Notes: generated from the sequence alone by a model not told the origin. 64,000 nucleotides of DNA from Blastomyces gilchristii SLH14081 (GCF_000003855.2 NW_003101675.1:1165584-1229583), one strand, 5' to 3'; positions 11,826 through 24,585 are shown, counted from the first letter of the stretch. Numbers and translations: made by a program.

Positions 11826-13250
11826 TACAATTAATCAGAAATCACTGAAATGAATATCTCTTCTAGCTGATACAAATAACATTCTTCTCTGCTATCTGAA
11901 CTGGAAGATATGCAGAATCTCTCAGAGAGTTTACTCAAAGCAGTAAGAAAAGCAGCTGAAACTGCTGAACTGGAATTGAAGCTCTGTACACATATGAGAA
12001 TTCTAAATGAGATTGAGGCCTTGTGTATGCAGTAGCAGGCTGAGATGAAAGTCAAACAATAATTGGCATTTGCTGCAGATCAAGCATTCACTATGAAGAG
12101 CTTCATCAATGCAATCACCATCATCAATAAGAATAGAGAAAACCAGATCTTAGGTCTGTAGCAGGAGATTGAATGTTTACACAGATAGGTGACTACACTG
12201 AACCTGAAGATCTCATCATAATTATTCACAACCTCTTCAGAAGTGTACACATCATCAGAGATCACTGTGCAGAATGAGAATCTGAGTATGAAATATATCA
12301 AGTCAGAAGATCTGTCAGAGTTACTAAGCTTTAATAGCAACTAAAAAAATGATGCTGTAATCAGCTGACTAAGTCAGATGTGATCATATTATCAGATTGA
12401 ATGTGAACTCACAGACAGACAGTCAATGAAATTTCAACAAGTCTTAAGATCTGCTGTGTTTCTACACAGAAAAGCAAAGTCATTGTGAATAACTGATAAA
12501 AAGATAAATCTCACAGATCTGAAGTGATATTCATTCTCATGAACATGGAATGAGTTTTTCAAATGAATCTTGCACAACTTTGAGAAAGTGAATATATAAG
12601 ACAAGTGTTACAAACACTTCACTGAGTGTAGATAAGTGAGTGATCTTACATTGTACTTCACACACTTCAGTTTACACTATCTCACATTGAATGAAGAGCT
12701 TTCAACATCTTTCTGTTTACAGATCTTCATTCATGATCTTACACCTGAGTTGAGAGTGGAATGAAAATGCTTAATCTCACAGTCAGGCACAGTGAAGAAA
12801 GCATACAATATTCTCATTATACAGGAATAAGTGAGTCAATTGTAACAGAAAATACTGTAATTGAGTATGTCTCAGTGAAGAATGAGTAATCAGACTTCTA
12901 TGACACAAGTCACACACTCAGATGTGATGAATCTAGATCTGAATGTCATTGCTAAAGCACTGAATTCCCTGAAAAAGAAATCCCCTGGATGGAAACCTTG
13001 ATATTATAAGTATCAAGCTTGCTTCAACTGCAGATGCTAAAATCATGATGTAAAAGATTACACTCAGTATACACAGTTAAGAGAAGCAAGAGAGTCAAAA
13101 AACTAGCAGAATCAGTGAGCTCAGAGACACTTGCTGATATTCTATGAAAAGTCTTCAAAGTGAAAGAGATGCTCATGTTAGATGATTCTCTGAATCCTGT
13201 GAATGCAAAGAAGAAGCAGACTCTCAAATGAGGTGCAGGTGAGGATGAAG
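11826..13250 (+). pseudogene. GypB gag relic (B1)
   Basis: Gag packages the element RNA. In the plus frame from about 11830, SLLSELEDMQNLSESLLKA and following charged/Ala residues suggest a coiled-coil start. The capsid-like part lies at about 12400-12850 (LTPELRVEWKC among the readable pieces). A zinc knuckle at about 13019-13066 reads CFNCRC-W-NHDVKDY, i.e. CX2CX4HX4C with the last C changed to Y, and W as TGA. Stops occur throughout. The start codon cannot be fixed. Confidence 0.7.
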
Positions 13251-16200
13251 TGAATGCTTATCTCAATGTCTTGAGACCTGAAATGTTAATATATAGAGAA
13301 CACTTGAATAAGAATTGAGAGATAGCTGTAAAAGTGTTAGCAGACACAGGAGCTTCTATGCAATATATTGATGATTATATAATCTGAAGATTGAAAGAGG
13401 TCTGCTGAGTGAAGAATTCTCAATGCATAAGATTATCTGATGATTAATATTTGATATTATCTGTAAGAGTAAGAGTTCCCTTGCACTTCAGAGAATGATC
13501 TTGCTATATTTGAGTGCAAGAGCTGCAGAACATGGAATACAATCTTATTCTCAGACTCAACTGGTTTCAAAGATTCAACTCACAGATTCAATGACATACA
13601 TACTATATACAGTTGACTGATAGAAAGAAAATGGTTCATACAATTCTATCAACTGATATGAGAAGGACATTTCACATCTCTGATATAGAAGGGTTAAATC
13701 TGCTTACACATCAATAAGTAAAGAGAATAATTCATAAGATCTCATTTAAAAGCATTCTGTATGTTATACAGAACCTGAAAGTGAAGAAAATCAAGATAAA
13801 GAATATGCAGAAGAATAAGTGTATAAAGAAGCTTCTGAAGAAGTATGAAAAGGTCTTCTGAACAGATCTTTCATCAGAATTACTGCCAGAATGAGGATTT
13901 GTACATGAGATTGACATAAGGGATGCAAAACCAGTCAATCAGAATGTGTACCCTCTGTCACAAACATACCTTGAAGAACAGAAGCATCAGATCACTGACC
14001 TTCTAGAATATAGTCTTATACAACTCTTATCAAGCACATGAGACTTTCCAGTTCTATTCATGAAAAAGGCAGGTGAAGAGTGACAGATATGTATCAATTA
14101 TCAAGCACTTAACAAGCTTACAATCAAGAATGAATATTCACTGTCATGAATTCAATAACAGTTGAATACAGTTGAAAACACTCAATATCTATCAAAGATC
14201 AATCTTCTCTCAGAATACTGGCAGATCTGTGTAGATGAACTGTCAGTTCCACAAACTGCATTTAATATGCAATGAGAGAAGTTTGAATTCCTGGCAATGT
14301 CATTCAGTCTGATAAATGCACCTGCCACCTTTCAAATAATGATGAATATGATTCTTTATAAACAAAATGAAACCTCATGCCTTGTATATCTCAATGATAT
14401 TCTAGTCTTTTCAAACTTATACAATGAATATCTGAAGCATCTCAATGAAGTGCTTACAACTCTGACAGAGCATAAGCTCTATATCAAATTAATCAAGTGT
14501 GTGTTTGAAATGGAAGAGTTGAAGTTCATAGAATATGTAGTGAGTAATGACTGTATACACCTTATCTCAGAGAAATTGAATGTCATAGCAAATTGACCAT
14601 GGCTGAGGAATATACATCACATACAACAGTTTCTTGAATTGGTCTTATACTACTGCAGATTCATCAAGGATTTCACATGAATATCTGCATCACTCTCAGA
14701 TCTCTTAAGAGAAATAGATGCAAATCTGTGAAAGAAGAAGTTTTGTTCAATCATCTGAAATACTGTGTATGAAGAGGCTTTTCTCACACTGAGAAAATGT
14801 GTAATAACATTCTCAGTGCTTATTCAATCAGATCATAATAAATCTTTCTACATTAAAACAGACATATCTGAATGAGCTATCAGAGACACTCTTCTACAGA
14901 TAAGCAAGAATAGCAAGCTGCACCTGGTGATGTATAATAGTAGGAAACTATCAGATGCTGAGCTCAATTACCCAGTGCATGAAAAGGAATTGCTAGCAAT
15001 CAAGCACACACTGGTGTTGTGAGATAAATATATCAATAACAGGCATATGACAACAGTGATCACAGATCATGAAAGCCTCATCTATCTACAATCAATGATA
15101 AAACCTTTCAAACACTTAGCACATTGAATCTCAGAGTTCCAAGTGTACAATCTTTATATCAAATATCAAAAGAAATCAGATGCAGTGATACTGAATGCAA
15201 TCAGTCACAGACCTGATTTCATGAGTGAGAGTTCTGTGAATCAGACACAAGAGACATTCATGTTAAATACACTGAGAGAATGTAAGGAATCAGAATGAGT
15301 GAATGTCATGATCTCTTGCTTAAAGAATGACAAGATATCAGATAATAAGTATCTTATGAAAGTAGTAGAAGAGATGCTTCTGAACTTCAAGCTAGGGAAA
15401 TTGAAAAATGATGTTGTGCTTTACTATGATCTAGAATATGCAGAAGCTCTCTATCTAGAATCTTTATTTAGATGTGACTTGATGACTCATATGCACAAGG
15501 AATTCAGTCACTTAGAAAGCTCTGAACTCATGAGTGTACTCAAATCAAGAGTATACTGATCAAGCATGACTGAGGACATTCAGACATATACTCACAAGTG
15601 TCTGAATTGCCAGGTCATGAAAGGATCTAAGAAAGGGTTGAAACATGAGAAAGCACAACATCAGATGAAATGTATGATACAACTGTTCAAATGATGAGAA
15701 GTGAACCTCATAGACATATTATCATGAATGTCAAATGGAAATTGATGAATAATCACTGCTATTGATTATACTACTGACTGGCCAGTCGTGAAAGCAGTTT
15801 CAGAGGTGATAGAGAAGATGATGATGAAGTTTCTACATGATGAGATCTATGTCAACTATGAAATACTGTGTGAGATTCTAACTGATAATGATATGAATCT
15901 TGTAGAAGAAGCAGTGAGGCATTTTATGAGTCAGCTATAGATAAGATATTGTAGAACAACATCATATCACTCACAGATGAATAGAAAGATGAAACACTTG
16001 AATGAAATCTTGAGTAACATGCTGATGAAATATCTAGTGAGCAAGCCTACAAGACTATGAGATGAATATCTCAGGCAGGTGCTACTGGTCATGCAGATTC
16101 AACAGCATGCAGTCATCAAGTGTTCATCATTCTACCTGTTGTATGAATTGCATCCGTGCATCTCAGAGAATACTTCAGAAAAGGTGGAGAAGAGAGCAGT

Positions 16201-16600
16201 TACAGATGCAGCAGAAACAGCAGTTGCAGATGTAGCAGAAATAGCAGTTATAAACACAGCAGTAGCAGTTGCAGATACAACAGTTATAGATGCAGAATCA
16301 AGATTGAAAGAGATCAGTCATACACATACAAAAGCTAACAAGTTACTTCTGAACTGAGCAATTCAATTGAAAAGAATATAAGACTCACTTATTAAAGAAT
16401 TGAGTCTCAAGATGAGAATGTGAGTTCTTATATATAATGAGAGTTCTGAGAAGTTTCAATCTAGATGATTTGAGTCATATAAAATACTCAAATCACATTC
16501 TCTGAGAATGTACACATTGAAAGAATCAGAGGGACAGATCTTATGCAACTTAATCAATAATTCATAACTTATAAAAGTAAAGATATAAGACCTGAGTGAA
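13251..16600 (+). pseudogene. GypB pol relic: protease, reverse transcriptase, RNase H, integrase (B1)
   Basis: The aspartic protease motif ADTGAS is at about 13340-13358. The reverse transcriptase spans about 13960-14600. The piece 14297-14596 reads MSFSLINAPATFQIMMN and later YLNDILVFS, where YLND at 14387-14398 replaces the catalytic YxDD (D to N by G-to-A). RNase H follows at about 14830-15140 (IKTDISEWAI; ELNYPVHEKELLAIKH). The integrase has its zinc part at 15480-15625 (HMHKEF, CLNCQ), catalytic DYTTDWPVVKAV and LTDND boxes, and YHSQMNRKMKHLNE where the catalytic E has become K. A GPY/F-like WFxSYKIL segment lies near 16460. No chromodomain was recognised. Confidence 0.85.
16180..16300 (+). 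repeat. Ala/Thr/Val-rich coding repeat between integrase core and C-terminus
   Basis: Within the open stretch 16079-16357, units of the type GCAGAAACAGCAGTTGCAGA repeat and translate to AVTDAAETAVADVAEIAV. This is a low-complexity linker. The corresponding part of B2 lies near 25690-25750 on the opposite strand. Confidence 0.6.
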
Positions 16601-17405
16601 TTATGATTATCTGCAGCACTATCATCAGTGTTGAAAAAGAAGAGACTTACAATTGAAAAGTCTTACAAAGTAAGAGAAATTATAGACACTTATGAATCAG
16701 ATAATCTCACTTATTCCAATCTTTTCATGATTATAAGAAAAGAATGAGAAGAAATGAAGAAATCAGATAAACACCACATTTCAATAAGTGATGAGACTGT
16801 AGCTGGTCATACAATAACACACTGCAGATAGTAGACACAATGTGGCAAAGAGCAGTCTCAAAGCAGCAGACTTGTATATGAGTCAGATTGCAGAAGAAAA
16901 AGGAATTCAGAGTTGAATTCAACTGTTTATATTAGTTCAATTGCAGAGATCACAGAGAATGAACTATCTGAAATATTCATAGACATGTGAGACCAAGTCA
17001 TCTCAATTCCTGAGAACACTCAGAGATTGAGTGAGATTAGTTTTGATGAGCTGTTCACTGTAGTGGTCTGAGCAGGCAAAGAGAGACAGTATAATGTATG
17101 AGACAGAATTACAAAAGATGAAAGCTGCTAAACCTAGTCACTGAAACACTGTATTATATAGAGGTTGTGTAAGAGTAGTGACTAGCAGATAAAGAAAAAG
17201 TGTAAGAAAAGAGATAATGAATTTGATCATCAACTGTCAGAGTCAGCTGTAAAAGATAAATTGTTATTATACCACACTTTCATTCATTTTCCATAATATC
17301 ACATGTTTAATCTGATTTTCCAATGCCATGTCACCTTGAAAATGCTAAAAACAAAGAAATCTCAAAACTTGAGATCTGTAAGGGATTGAGAGCTGTAAGT
17401 CACTC

Positions 17406-19286
17406 TCACAACAACACTGTGCATGTCTTCAATTCCTCTACTGCTCTGTGTATGACATTAATGTCATTTATCACAAGATTGACTGGAATGCCAATATAGA
17501 AATGTGTACATGTATATGTAGAGAAATTGAAGAAGAGTGCAGAATCTGCAGAACCAGAAGTCAGAACAGGGAAGACAGAGACAGAAGAAATGAAAGAGAG
17601 AGACACAGAACTGAATGAATAATAAGAGTTATTCAGGGCTGAATACTTACAACTCAGTGTGTGCATGACCTTCTTCACAGAGAAGAGAGAAAAAGTGACA
17701 GAAGAAGCTTGAGAGTGAGAGAGAGTAGTCTCAGCAGTGTTATTATCTTCAATTAAAATGATCTCTGACACTGAAGTAACTAAGAACTATTATTAGTATA
17801 CAAAATCATAAAAACAGAGATAACAATTACTGAACAAATACTCACTGACCTTAGAATTATACATATAATTACAACACATACAAGGCTCCTCAGAAAGAGA
17901 GAGAGAGACACAGGGAAATGCAGAAAGCAGAACACAGTGTGTGAACAGCTCATTCTCACAACAACATCTCAGACAAGGTGTATAAGCCTCACACTCATAA
18001 GTGTAAAAGAGTATGACATCCATGTTTCTATTTCTGAAAACACAGATATCTTTTGCCTGCATCATGAAGTCAGACAACAGATGTCAGAGAATAGGCTGAT
18101 ACAGATCTATTATTCTGAAGGAATTCATCAGAGCAGATATCTCTACAATATTGAACTTTACAGTTATAAAAAGTTTCTTGATATCTATGAATATCATGAC
18201 TTCATACACAGTAAAACTCATAACAATTTCCTCTAAGAATAGGAAAATCAGTATTAGAAAGAAAAGATGAGAAAGAAAAAGACTTACAATCTTAATACTG
18301 TTGAGAGAGAAGATGATTCTCTGAGATAAATGAATGATTGTCTCATCATAAATATTTAAAATGAATGTAATAATTGATGTTCATGACTGAGCTTCAGATA
18401 GTTATGTTATATACAGTCTTCATATAATAAATTGTTCTGAGAGTCAGTAAGAAGAATGAGAGTGTATATATTAAAAGAGATAGTTCATTAAGTCTACACA
18501 ATATCTTCTTGAAACAGGGAGAGCTGATAATGAAAGCAGAGATGATAAAACCAGAAGTAGCAGAAGTGAGGATCACGGGAACAGGGATAGCAGAAGAGGA
18601 ACCAGACACAGAGACAGATGTAGAAGATTGAGAGAGAGCAGTAGAGAAAGAAACAGAGAGAGCAGAGAGAAATGCAGAAGATCTGGTTATATATAGCACA
18701 GACAATTCCTTCATTATTATGTTCTTCAAGTTCTCAATCAATGATTCAACACTGAGTTCACTATCATCAGTGAATACAGATCTGTCAACATGTGAAGATT
18801 CTATATAAATAAAAACAAACATATCAGCATCTGCATCCATGCAAAATTATGTCAGAAAACATGATTAGAGACCTGCTGAGAAGGAAATGATCAGAGGTGT
18901 ATGAGAAGGTGAAGAAGATGTGTCATCATTCATGATAATATGTTATTCTAACAATCATTAGAAGATAAACAAGTTCTGATCATGTTTCACAATATATTAT
19001 ACTTACTGCTAATGAACTGCTCAGTATGAGCACTACAATAATGCTTATTATGAGAATGAAGAGCCATTGTCAGAAATGCATACAATGTGATAGATGAACA
19101 GATGAAAAGAGTTGAATAGAAGAAGAGGTAGAAATCTTGAATGAGATAGTAACATTCAATAATGATGATGATGAAGAAGATGATTGAAGAATGAGAAAAG
19201 TTAGTGAATGAGTGATATAATATAGTGGAAGTTTCTTTGTGAGAATGTACACAGAATGCTAGCTGAATCAGGAATAGGTCACACAA
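17406..19286 (-). pseudogene. Antisense spliced gene of GypB (copy B1), unknown function
   Basis: This is a minus-strand gene lying between pol and the 3' LTR. Open pieces are 19286-18987, 18840-18394, 18077-17793 and 17771-17406. Three introns are predicted from the sequence: 18948-19006 (GTAAGT...TTAG, 59 bp), 18233-18287 (GTAAGTC...TTCTAATAC...TTAG, 55 bp) and 17780-17845 (GTGAGT...TACTAAT...TTAG, 66 bp; alternative acceptor at 17771). Removing the third joins ...NYMYNSKV to TSVSEIILIEDNN in frame. The 18840 piece starts MDADADMFVFIYIESSHVDR. It is Ser/Thr-rich and no known domain was recognised. The same gene, with the second intron at the same place, occurs in B2 at 22790-24585. Broken by a few stops, mainly TGA. 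Confidence 0.65.
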
Positions 19287-19362
19287 TTGTGAAACACTAG
19301 TGATGAGCTAATCCGCATGAAGCTAGAGCATACAACATGATCACATGAACGTGACTGAATCT

Positions 19363-19374
19363 GGTGAGAGAGAA
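19363..19374 (+). promoter_or_regulatory. Polypurine tract of GypB (B1)
   Basis: GGTGAGAGAGAA lies directly before the 3' LTR, the place where plus-strand DNA synthesis is primed. The B2 counterpart, reversed, is at 22679-22692. Confidence 0.7.
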
Positions 19375-19552
19375 TGTGGTTCAGAAGAACATATAACTGT
19401 CAGATAATAACACAGCCGCTTCTGAACTACTAGCATATGAATGTAAAGAGGGCCCTAGCGGCCACTAATTAATTTAGCGTACAAGATTCAATATATAAGA
19501 AGCCGGCGTACGCCTGTAATCATACGCTGGCTTAAACAACCTTTGAATCACA
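19375..19552 (+). repeat. GypB 3' LTR (B1)
   Basis: 178 bp, matching the 5' LTR. Differences are almost all transitions at CpG or GG, for example TTCGGGAG to TTCAGAAG and ACCGTCGG to ACTGTCAG. The block AGCGGCCACTAATTAATTTA is unchanged. Confidence 0.92.
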
Positions 19553-19599
19553 ATTGTAAGACATCTTCATTATTATATTATAATATAGCTTCTTCTATA

Positions 19600-20900
19600 A
19601 TATAGTTAGAGAACTCAGCTTTAACAACTGTTCTACAATCAGAATTAAATATTATTAACAGAGAGATATTAATGAATATCTTCTCTATTTATAAAAATGC
19701 AGCTTCAGTGTCTGCTGATTATTAAAACCTAAGTTCTTCTTTGTGAGTTCTGTAAGTGATTGAATAATATCTGAGAAGTTTTATATAAATCATTGATAGA
19801 AGTTGATGAATTCAATGAAGCTTTGTACATCTTTCACAGTGTAGAAAGCTTATTTAACAATACCAGAAACTTTCTCAGAGTTCATTTAGATACTCTTGCC
19901 AGCTTCAATAATAAAACCTAGATACTTTGTACTCTTATCTTCAAAATCATACTTATCTATGTCTATCAGTAGTTCTGCTTCTTATAGTCATTGTAGTACT
20001 CTTCATACATGTTCTTGATATTCTTTTCTGAACTTGTCAGTAAAGATGAGAATATCATTGAGATAAACAGACACAAACTTATCAAGAAAAACTTGAAGTG
20101 CTCAGTTAATATACTTCTTATATATACTTAGAGTGTTAGCTAATCTGAATAATATAACTACTTATTCAAAGAGATTTTATTATGTTTGAAATACTGTAAG
20201 TTATTCGTCTTCTTCAGTGATACAAATCTTATAAAACACAGTGATAATATCTAGTTTTATAAATTATTGAGATTATCTAATATATGCTAAAGTTTCATTG
20301 ATAAGAGATAAAGAGTAAGATTTCTTCTTTGTCAATCTGTTCAGTTCTTGATATTTTACATAGAATCAGAGTCCTCTGTCTGATTTCTTTGTAAAGAGAA
20401 TAGAAGCTGTAGTGAAGAAGTTGCTAATGTGTATAAATCTCTTATTCAACAGATTATTGAGTGTCTTTTAGAGAAGAAGAAGTTCATTCTAAAACATGTT
20501 ATAAAAAAGACCTTACAGTGATTCAGAATTCTTATCATTCTTCTTTTTCAGTGTGATACTGTGATCTATCTCTGACTCTCATAAGAAGAGTAGATTTGTA
20601 ACATTGTCTGATTAGAAGATATCTAGATATTCATAATATTATTGAGAAAGTTTTATACAAGAATCTGTTAATATAATATAAGATAACTTTTCTAAAGCTC
20701 TCTGAATATCAGCTAGACTGATGAAGTAAATTGTCACATAATTCTGTGATTGATAATCTTATCAGTTACTTTGTCAGAAGCTCTTTCTGATCATTTTATA
20801 AGTATTAGCAGAGATCTGTGTAAGATTCATGATCTTATGAATATTATTCTAATGAACTTGATTATTATTAGAGATTATTAAACTTCTGTTTTAGATATTC
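19600..20900 (-). pseudogene. GypA reverse transcriptase relic (copy A2)
   Basis: This is the reverse complement of the A3 reverse transcriptase. The YLNDILIF box (YxDD with D to N) is at about 20046-20078. Multiple stops are present. It copies element RNA into cDNA in active relatives; this copy cannot. Confidence 0.75.
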
Positions 20901-20934
20901 AATAAGATGTCTTATTCAGATAGTCAGATAAGTG

Positions 20935-21098
20935 NNNNNNNNNNNNNNNNNNNNNNNNNNNNNNNNNNNNNNNNNNNNNNNNNNNNNNNNNNNNNNNNNN
21001 NNNNNNNNNNNNNNNNNNNNNNNNNNNNNNNNNNNNNNNNNNNNNNNNNNNNNNNNNNNNNNNNNNNNNNNNNNNNNNNNNNNNNNNNNNNNNNNNNN
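20935..21098. other. Assembly gap
   Basis: 164 unknown bases inside GypA A2 between reverse transcriptase and gag. Any ORF crossing it is meaningless. Confidence 1.
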
Positions 21099-21239
21099 AA
21101 CTGAAGATTTAATCATTGCATAGTAGCATAGACTGCTATCTATCATGACTTTCATATTATACATATTATTTATTATAGTTGAAATAAGAATCACACTCAA
21201 TATCATTTTCTCTTTAAAGTAGTATTATCTGACTTTGTC

Positions 21240-22480
21240 AAGCTTTCACTTATGAGTTTGAGCAGAAGTTAATCTTTTTTCTGTTTTATCAGAGTGTCTT
21301 CATAGTTATTATCTGAATCTTTCTCTAATGTAATATGATTGACGCACACTGATGCTGATCTTTTCTTTAAATGAGAAGATATATAGAGTAATCAGTAGTC
21401 GAAAGTGATATATTCTAATCAGTTGCAGTTAATGCACACTTCTTATTGATATTGATTAACTGCTTCTTCAGAAGTGATCTCAGAGACTCAGAAGCCTGTT
21501 TGAAAAGCAGAGACTCTTGCTTATATATAGACATTTGAATCTACTCAATTTATAGCATCTGTATTATTCTTTGACATAGATATATAAGTGACTGAGATGT
21601 AACATCTTCTACTGTTATTCTGTATACTCTTAAGCTTGATAAGATGATCATTCAATGTTCAGATTTGTATGTAGAAGACTTCATAAGTTAAAGCTTTATC
21701 AACACTTGTAAGAGACTGTAATAGTTCAAAAGTCAGTGTTTTCTTAAGCATGCTAATCTTTATTCAATTCTTTCAAGATTGGCCGCCTGCTTCTAGAATC
21801 TTGATATCAAAGTCAGGGATGAATGTTATAAGAGAAGTATTTCTCTGTCAGATACTCTGCAATCAATTTAATACCTTCTGCTGTATAGCAGTATCTCTGA
21901 ACAGAATATAAAAATATTTAATAATATTATCAGAGATACATAATGCTGGTTTATATATCTTTATTCATTCATGAAACTTCTGTTTTGTATGATTCTTTAA
22001 TCCATCATTGATATATCAATCTTGATTAGTTAATGAACTGATGACATCTTCATCTACACTTAGTTTCACAAGTATGTTGAATCTTCATGATGAGTAGAGA
22101 GTGAGATTGAAAGTTTTAAAATATACAGAGATATCTAGATATTTCTTCAGTATTCATACTATCTCTGATTTAGTCAGTGTTAGAATTATCTGTACAGAGG
22201 TTTCTTATTAAGTTAATTATTGAATTTCTTTATATTAATGTTGATAATTCACATGCATATCAGCTATCTGTTACTGTTGTAATTTTAACATTACTCAGAG
22301 TCACTGCAGCACTGTGCTTACACTTATGTTCAAGAATTCTCTCATGTTATCAGTAGACATAGCCATATCATTTATTAAATATATAGTATCTGTATCTGAG
22401 AGTTCTTTGAATGAAGTGTATTCATATGAATATCTCATATATTTAAGATGTCAGAACTCTCAGATCTTTCACTGATATTG
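21240..22480 (-). pseudogene. GypA gag relic (copy A2)
   Basis: It lies upstream of the reverse transcriptase in coding direction. A degenerate zinc knuckle at about 21420-21470 reads CINC-N-W-LEYITFDY. This is what CX2CX4HX4C becomes when H and the final C both turn to Y through transitions. The rest is too broken to assign. It is cut at 22509 by GypB B2. Confidence 0.55.
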
Positions 22481-22509
22481 TCTTTGTAAGATCTTATTGC
22501 AGAGTCAGA

Positions 22510-22678
22510 TTTGAAATTCAAAGATTGCTTGAGTTAGCGTAAGATTACAGGCGTACACCGGCTTCTTATATATGTTCTACTAAATTAATTAGTGGCCGCT
22601 AGAGCCTCTTTACATTCATAAGTATGTTCAGAAGCAGTTGTGTTATTATTCAGCAGTTGTATGTTCTTCTGAATTACA
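22510..22678 (-). repeat. GypB 3' LTR (B2)
   Basis: This is the reverse complement of the B1 LTRs, from TTTGAAATTCAAAG to GAATTACA. The central AGCGGCC...ATTTAG block is again unmutated, while CpGs outside it are mostly lost. Confidence 0.85.
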
Positions 22679-22789
22679 TTCTCTCTCATTAGATTCAGTT
22701 ATAATCATGTAATCATAATGTAAGTCACTCTCTGAGAAGCTTTCACTATTTTACATCACTTAATTACCAATATTTTTATTCTTCAATCA

Positions 22790-24585
22790 TTATTCTTATT
22801 ATCATCATTATTGAATACTATTATCTTGTATAAGATTTCTGTCTTCTCTCTTTATTAAGTTCTTTTCAATCTGCTCATCTATCACATTGTACATGTTTCT
22901 GGTGATAACTCTCTGTTCTTATAACAAGTGTCATTATATTACTTATATCAGACAATTTATTAGCAGTAAGTGAAATATGTTGTGAAATGTGATCAGAACT
23001 TTGTTTTTCTAACAATTATCTGAATGTATTATTATGAATAACATATCTTCTTCATCTTCTCATATGCTCTTGACTCTTCTTTTTCTCAGCAGACATCTGA
23101 TTGTGTTTTCTGACATGATTTTCATGTGAATGCAGATGCTGATTTGTTTATTTTTATTTAAGTAGAATCTTCACATATTGTCAGATCTGCATTTACTGAT
23201 AATAGTGAATATCTCAATGTTGAATTGTTGATTAAGAATTTGAAGAATGTGATTATGAAGAAATTGTCTGTATTATATGTAACTGAGTCTTCTGTGTCTC
23301 TCTTCTGCTTTTGTTTCTCTCTCTGCTACTCTCTCTCAATCTTCTACACTCATTTCTGTATGTGGTTCTTCTACTCTTACTACTTCTGTCTCTGCTATCT
23401 CTGCCTGTGCTATCTCTGCTCTCTCTGTCTCTGCTGATTCTGCTGCTGTTACTAGCTTTTCTCATTTCAAGAAGATATTGTATAGACTTGATAAATCATG
23501 TTTCTCAGTGTGTTCACTCTCATTCTTTTTACTGATCTCTAGAATGATTTACTGTATAAAGACTGTGTATAATATAACTATCTAGAGCTCAGTCACGGAC
23601 ACTGATTATTATGTTTATTTTAAATATTTATAATAAGATAATTATGTGTTCATTCTGCAAGATTATCTCTCTCTTTAACAGTGTTAAGAGTGTAAGCCTT
23701 GTTCTTTTTCATCTTTTCTTTCTGACACTGATTTTTTCCATTCTTAGAGAAGATTGTTTTGAGTTTTATTATATATAAAGTCATTGTGTCTACAGACATT
23801 AAGAAACTTTTTACAACTGTAAAATTCAATATTACAGATATATTTACTCTGATAAATTTCTTTGAAATGATAGATTCATATTAATCAATTCTCTGACATC
23901 TGTCATCTGACTTCATTATTCAGACAAAAGATATTCATGTTATCAGAAATGAGAATGCAAATGCAATACTCTTTTACATCTGCAGATGTGAAACTTATAT
24001 ATTGTATCTAAAATATTATTATAAGAATAAGCTGTTTATACACTATATTCTACTTTCTGTATTCTTCTGTGTTTCTCTCTCTCTTTGTGAGAAGTCTTGT
24101 GTGTGTTGTAATTATGTGTACAATTTCAAGACTAGCGGATATTCATTCAGTAACTGTTCTTACTCTTGATTTTACAGTTTCATATGCTAATAATTATTCT
24201 TAATTACTTCAGTATCAAAGATTATTTTATTTTTTCAAGATGATAATATTACTAAGACTACTCTCTTTCACTCTTAAGCTTCTCTCATTGTTTTCTCTTT
24301 CTCTTTCACAGAGAAGGTTGTGTATATACTAGATAATAAGTATTCAGTTCTGAGTAACTTCTGCTGTTACTTATCTGATCTGTCTACACTCTCTTCTACA
24401 GTCTTCTCTGTCTCTATTCTCTCTGTTTTAGCTTCTGATTCTGCAGGTCTTACACTCTTCTTCAATTTTTCTATACACATGCGGAAACATTTCTATATTA
24501 ATATTTCAGTCAATCTTGTGATAAATGACATTAATGTCATACATAGAGCAGTAGAGAAATCAGAGATATACACAGTGTTATTGTA
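22790..24585 (+). pseudogene. Antisense spliced gene of GypB (copy B2), unknown function
   Basis: This is the counterpart of the 17406-19286 gene. It runs on the plus strand and is therefore again antisense to its element. Conserved pieces include NADADLFIFI at about 23130, FKKILYRLD at about 23465-23495 followed by a Ser/Leu-rich tail ending YNITI, and, at 24320-24585, a segment ending in VNLVINDINVIHRAVE that matches NLVINDINVIHRAVEELKTC of B1. The 56 bp intron at 23692-23747 (GTAAGCC...TTTCTGACAC...TTCTTAG) is at the same position as the 55 bp intron of B1. The donor of the 17845 intron and the acceptor of the 18948 intron are mutated here. Confidence 0.65.

Larger units (their letters stand above)
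11241..19552 (+). mobile_element. GypB copy B1: complete Ty3/gypsy LTR retrotransposon
   Basis: An 8.3 kb element bounded by 178 bp LTRs (11241-11418 and 19375-19552), with gag-pol on the plus strand and an extra gene on the minus strand between pol and the 3' LTR. ATTG/AATTG lies on both sides (11236-11240; 19553-19556), consistent with a 4-5 bp target duplication within GypA A2. The polypurine tract GGTGAGAGAGAA precedes the 3' LTR. Two tested frames of gag-pol are littered with TGA. The two LTRs differ at many CpG sites, almost all by transitions, so LTR divergence reflects RIP-like mutation rather than age. Confidence 0.92.
19553..22509 (-). mobile_element. GypA copy A2, 5' part (reverse transcriptase, protease/gag)
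   Basis: This continues A2 beyond the B1 insertion, in minus orientation. The reverse transcriptase occupies about 19600-20550, mirroring A3 57440-58380. An assembly gap interrupts the sequence at 20935-21098. Gag-like sequence follows to 22509, where the GypB B2 LTR begins. The 5' LTR of A2 is absent. Confidence 0.8.

Noticed and set aside
11591..13938. Series of minus-strand open frames inside GypB
   Set aside because: The plus strand here carries gag-pol with a zinc knuckle and protease motifs. The minus frames show no motif, no conserved introns and no agreement with B2.
20907..21206. Open frames across the gap at 20935-21098
   Set aside because: They consist mostly of unknown residues.
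23253..23465. Arg/Ser-rich minus-strand frame resembling an SR protein
   Set aside because: It is the reverse of a CT-rich part of the GypB antisense gene. The plus frame is the one conserved with B1.
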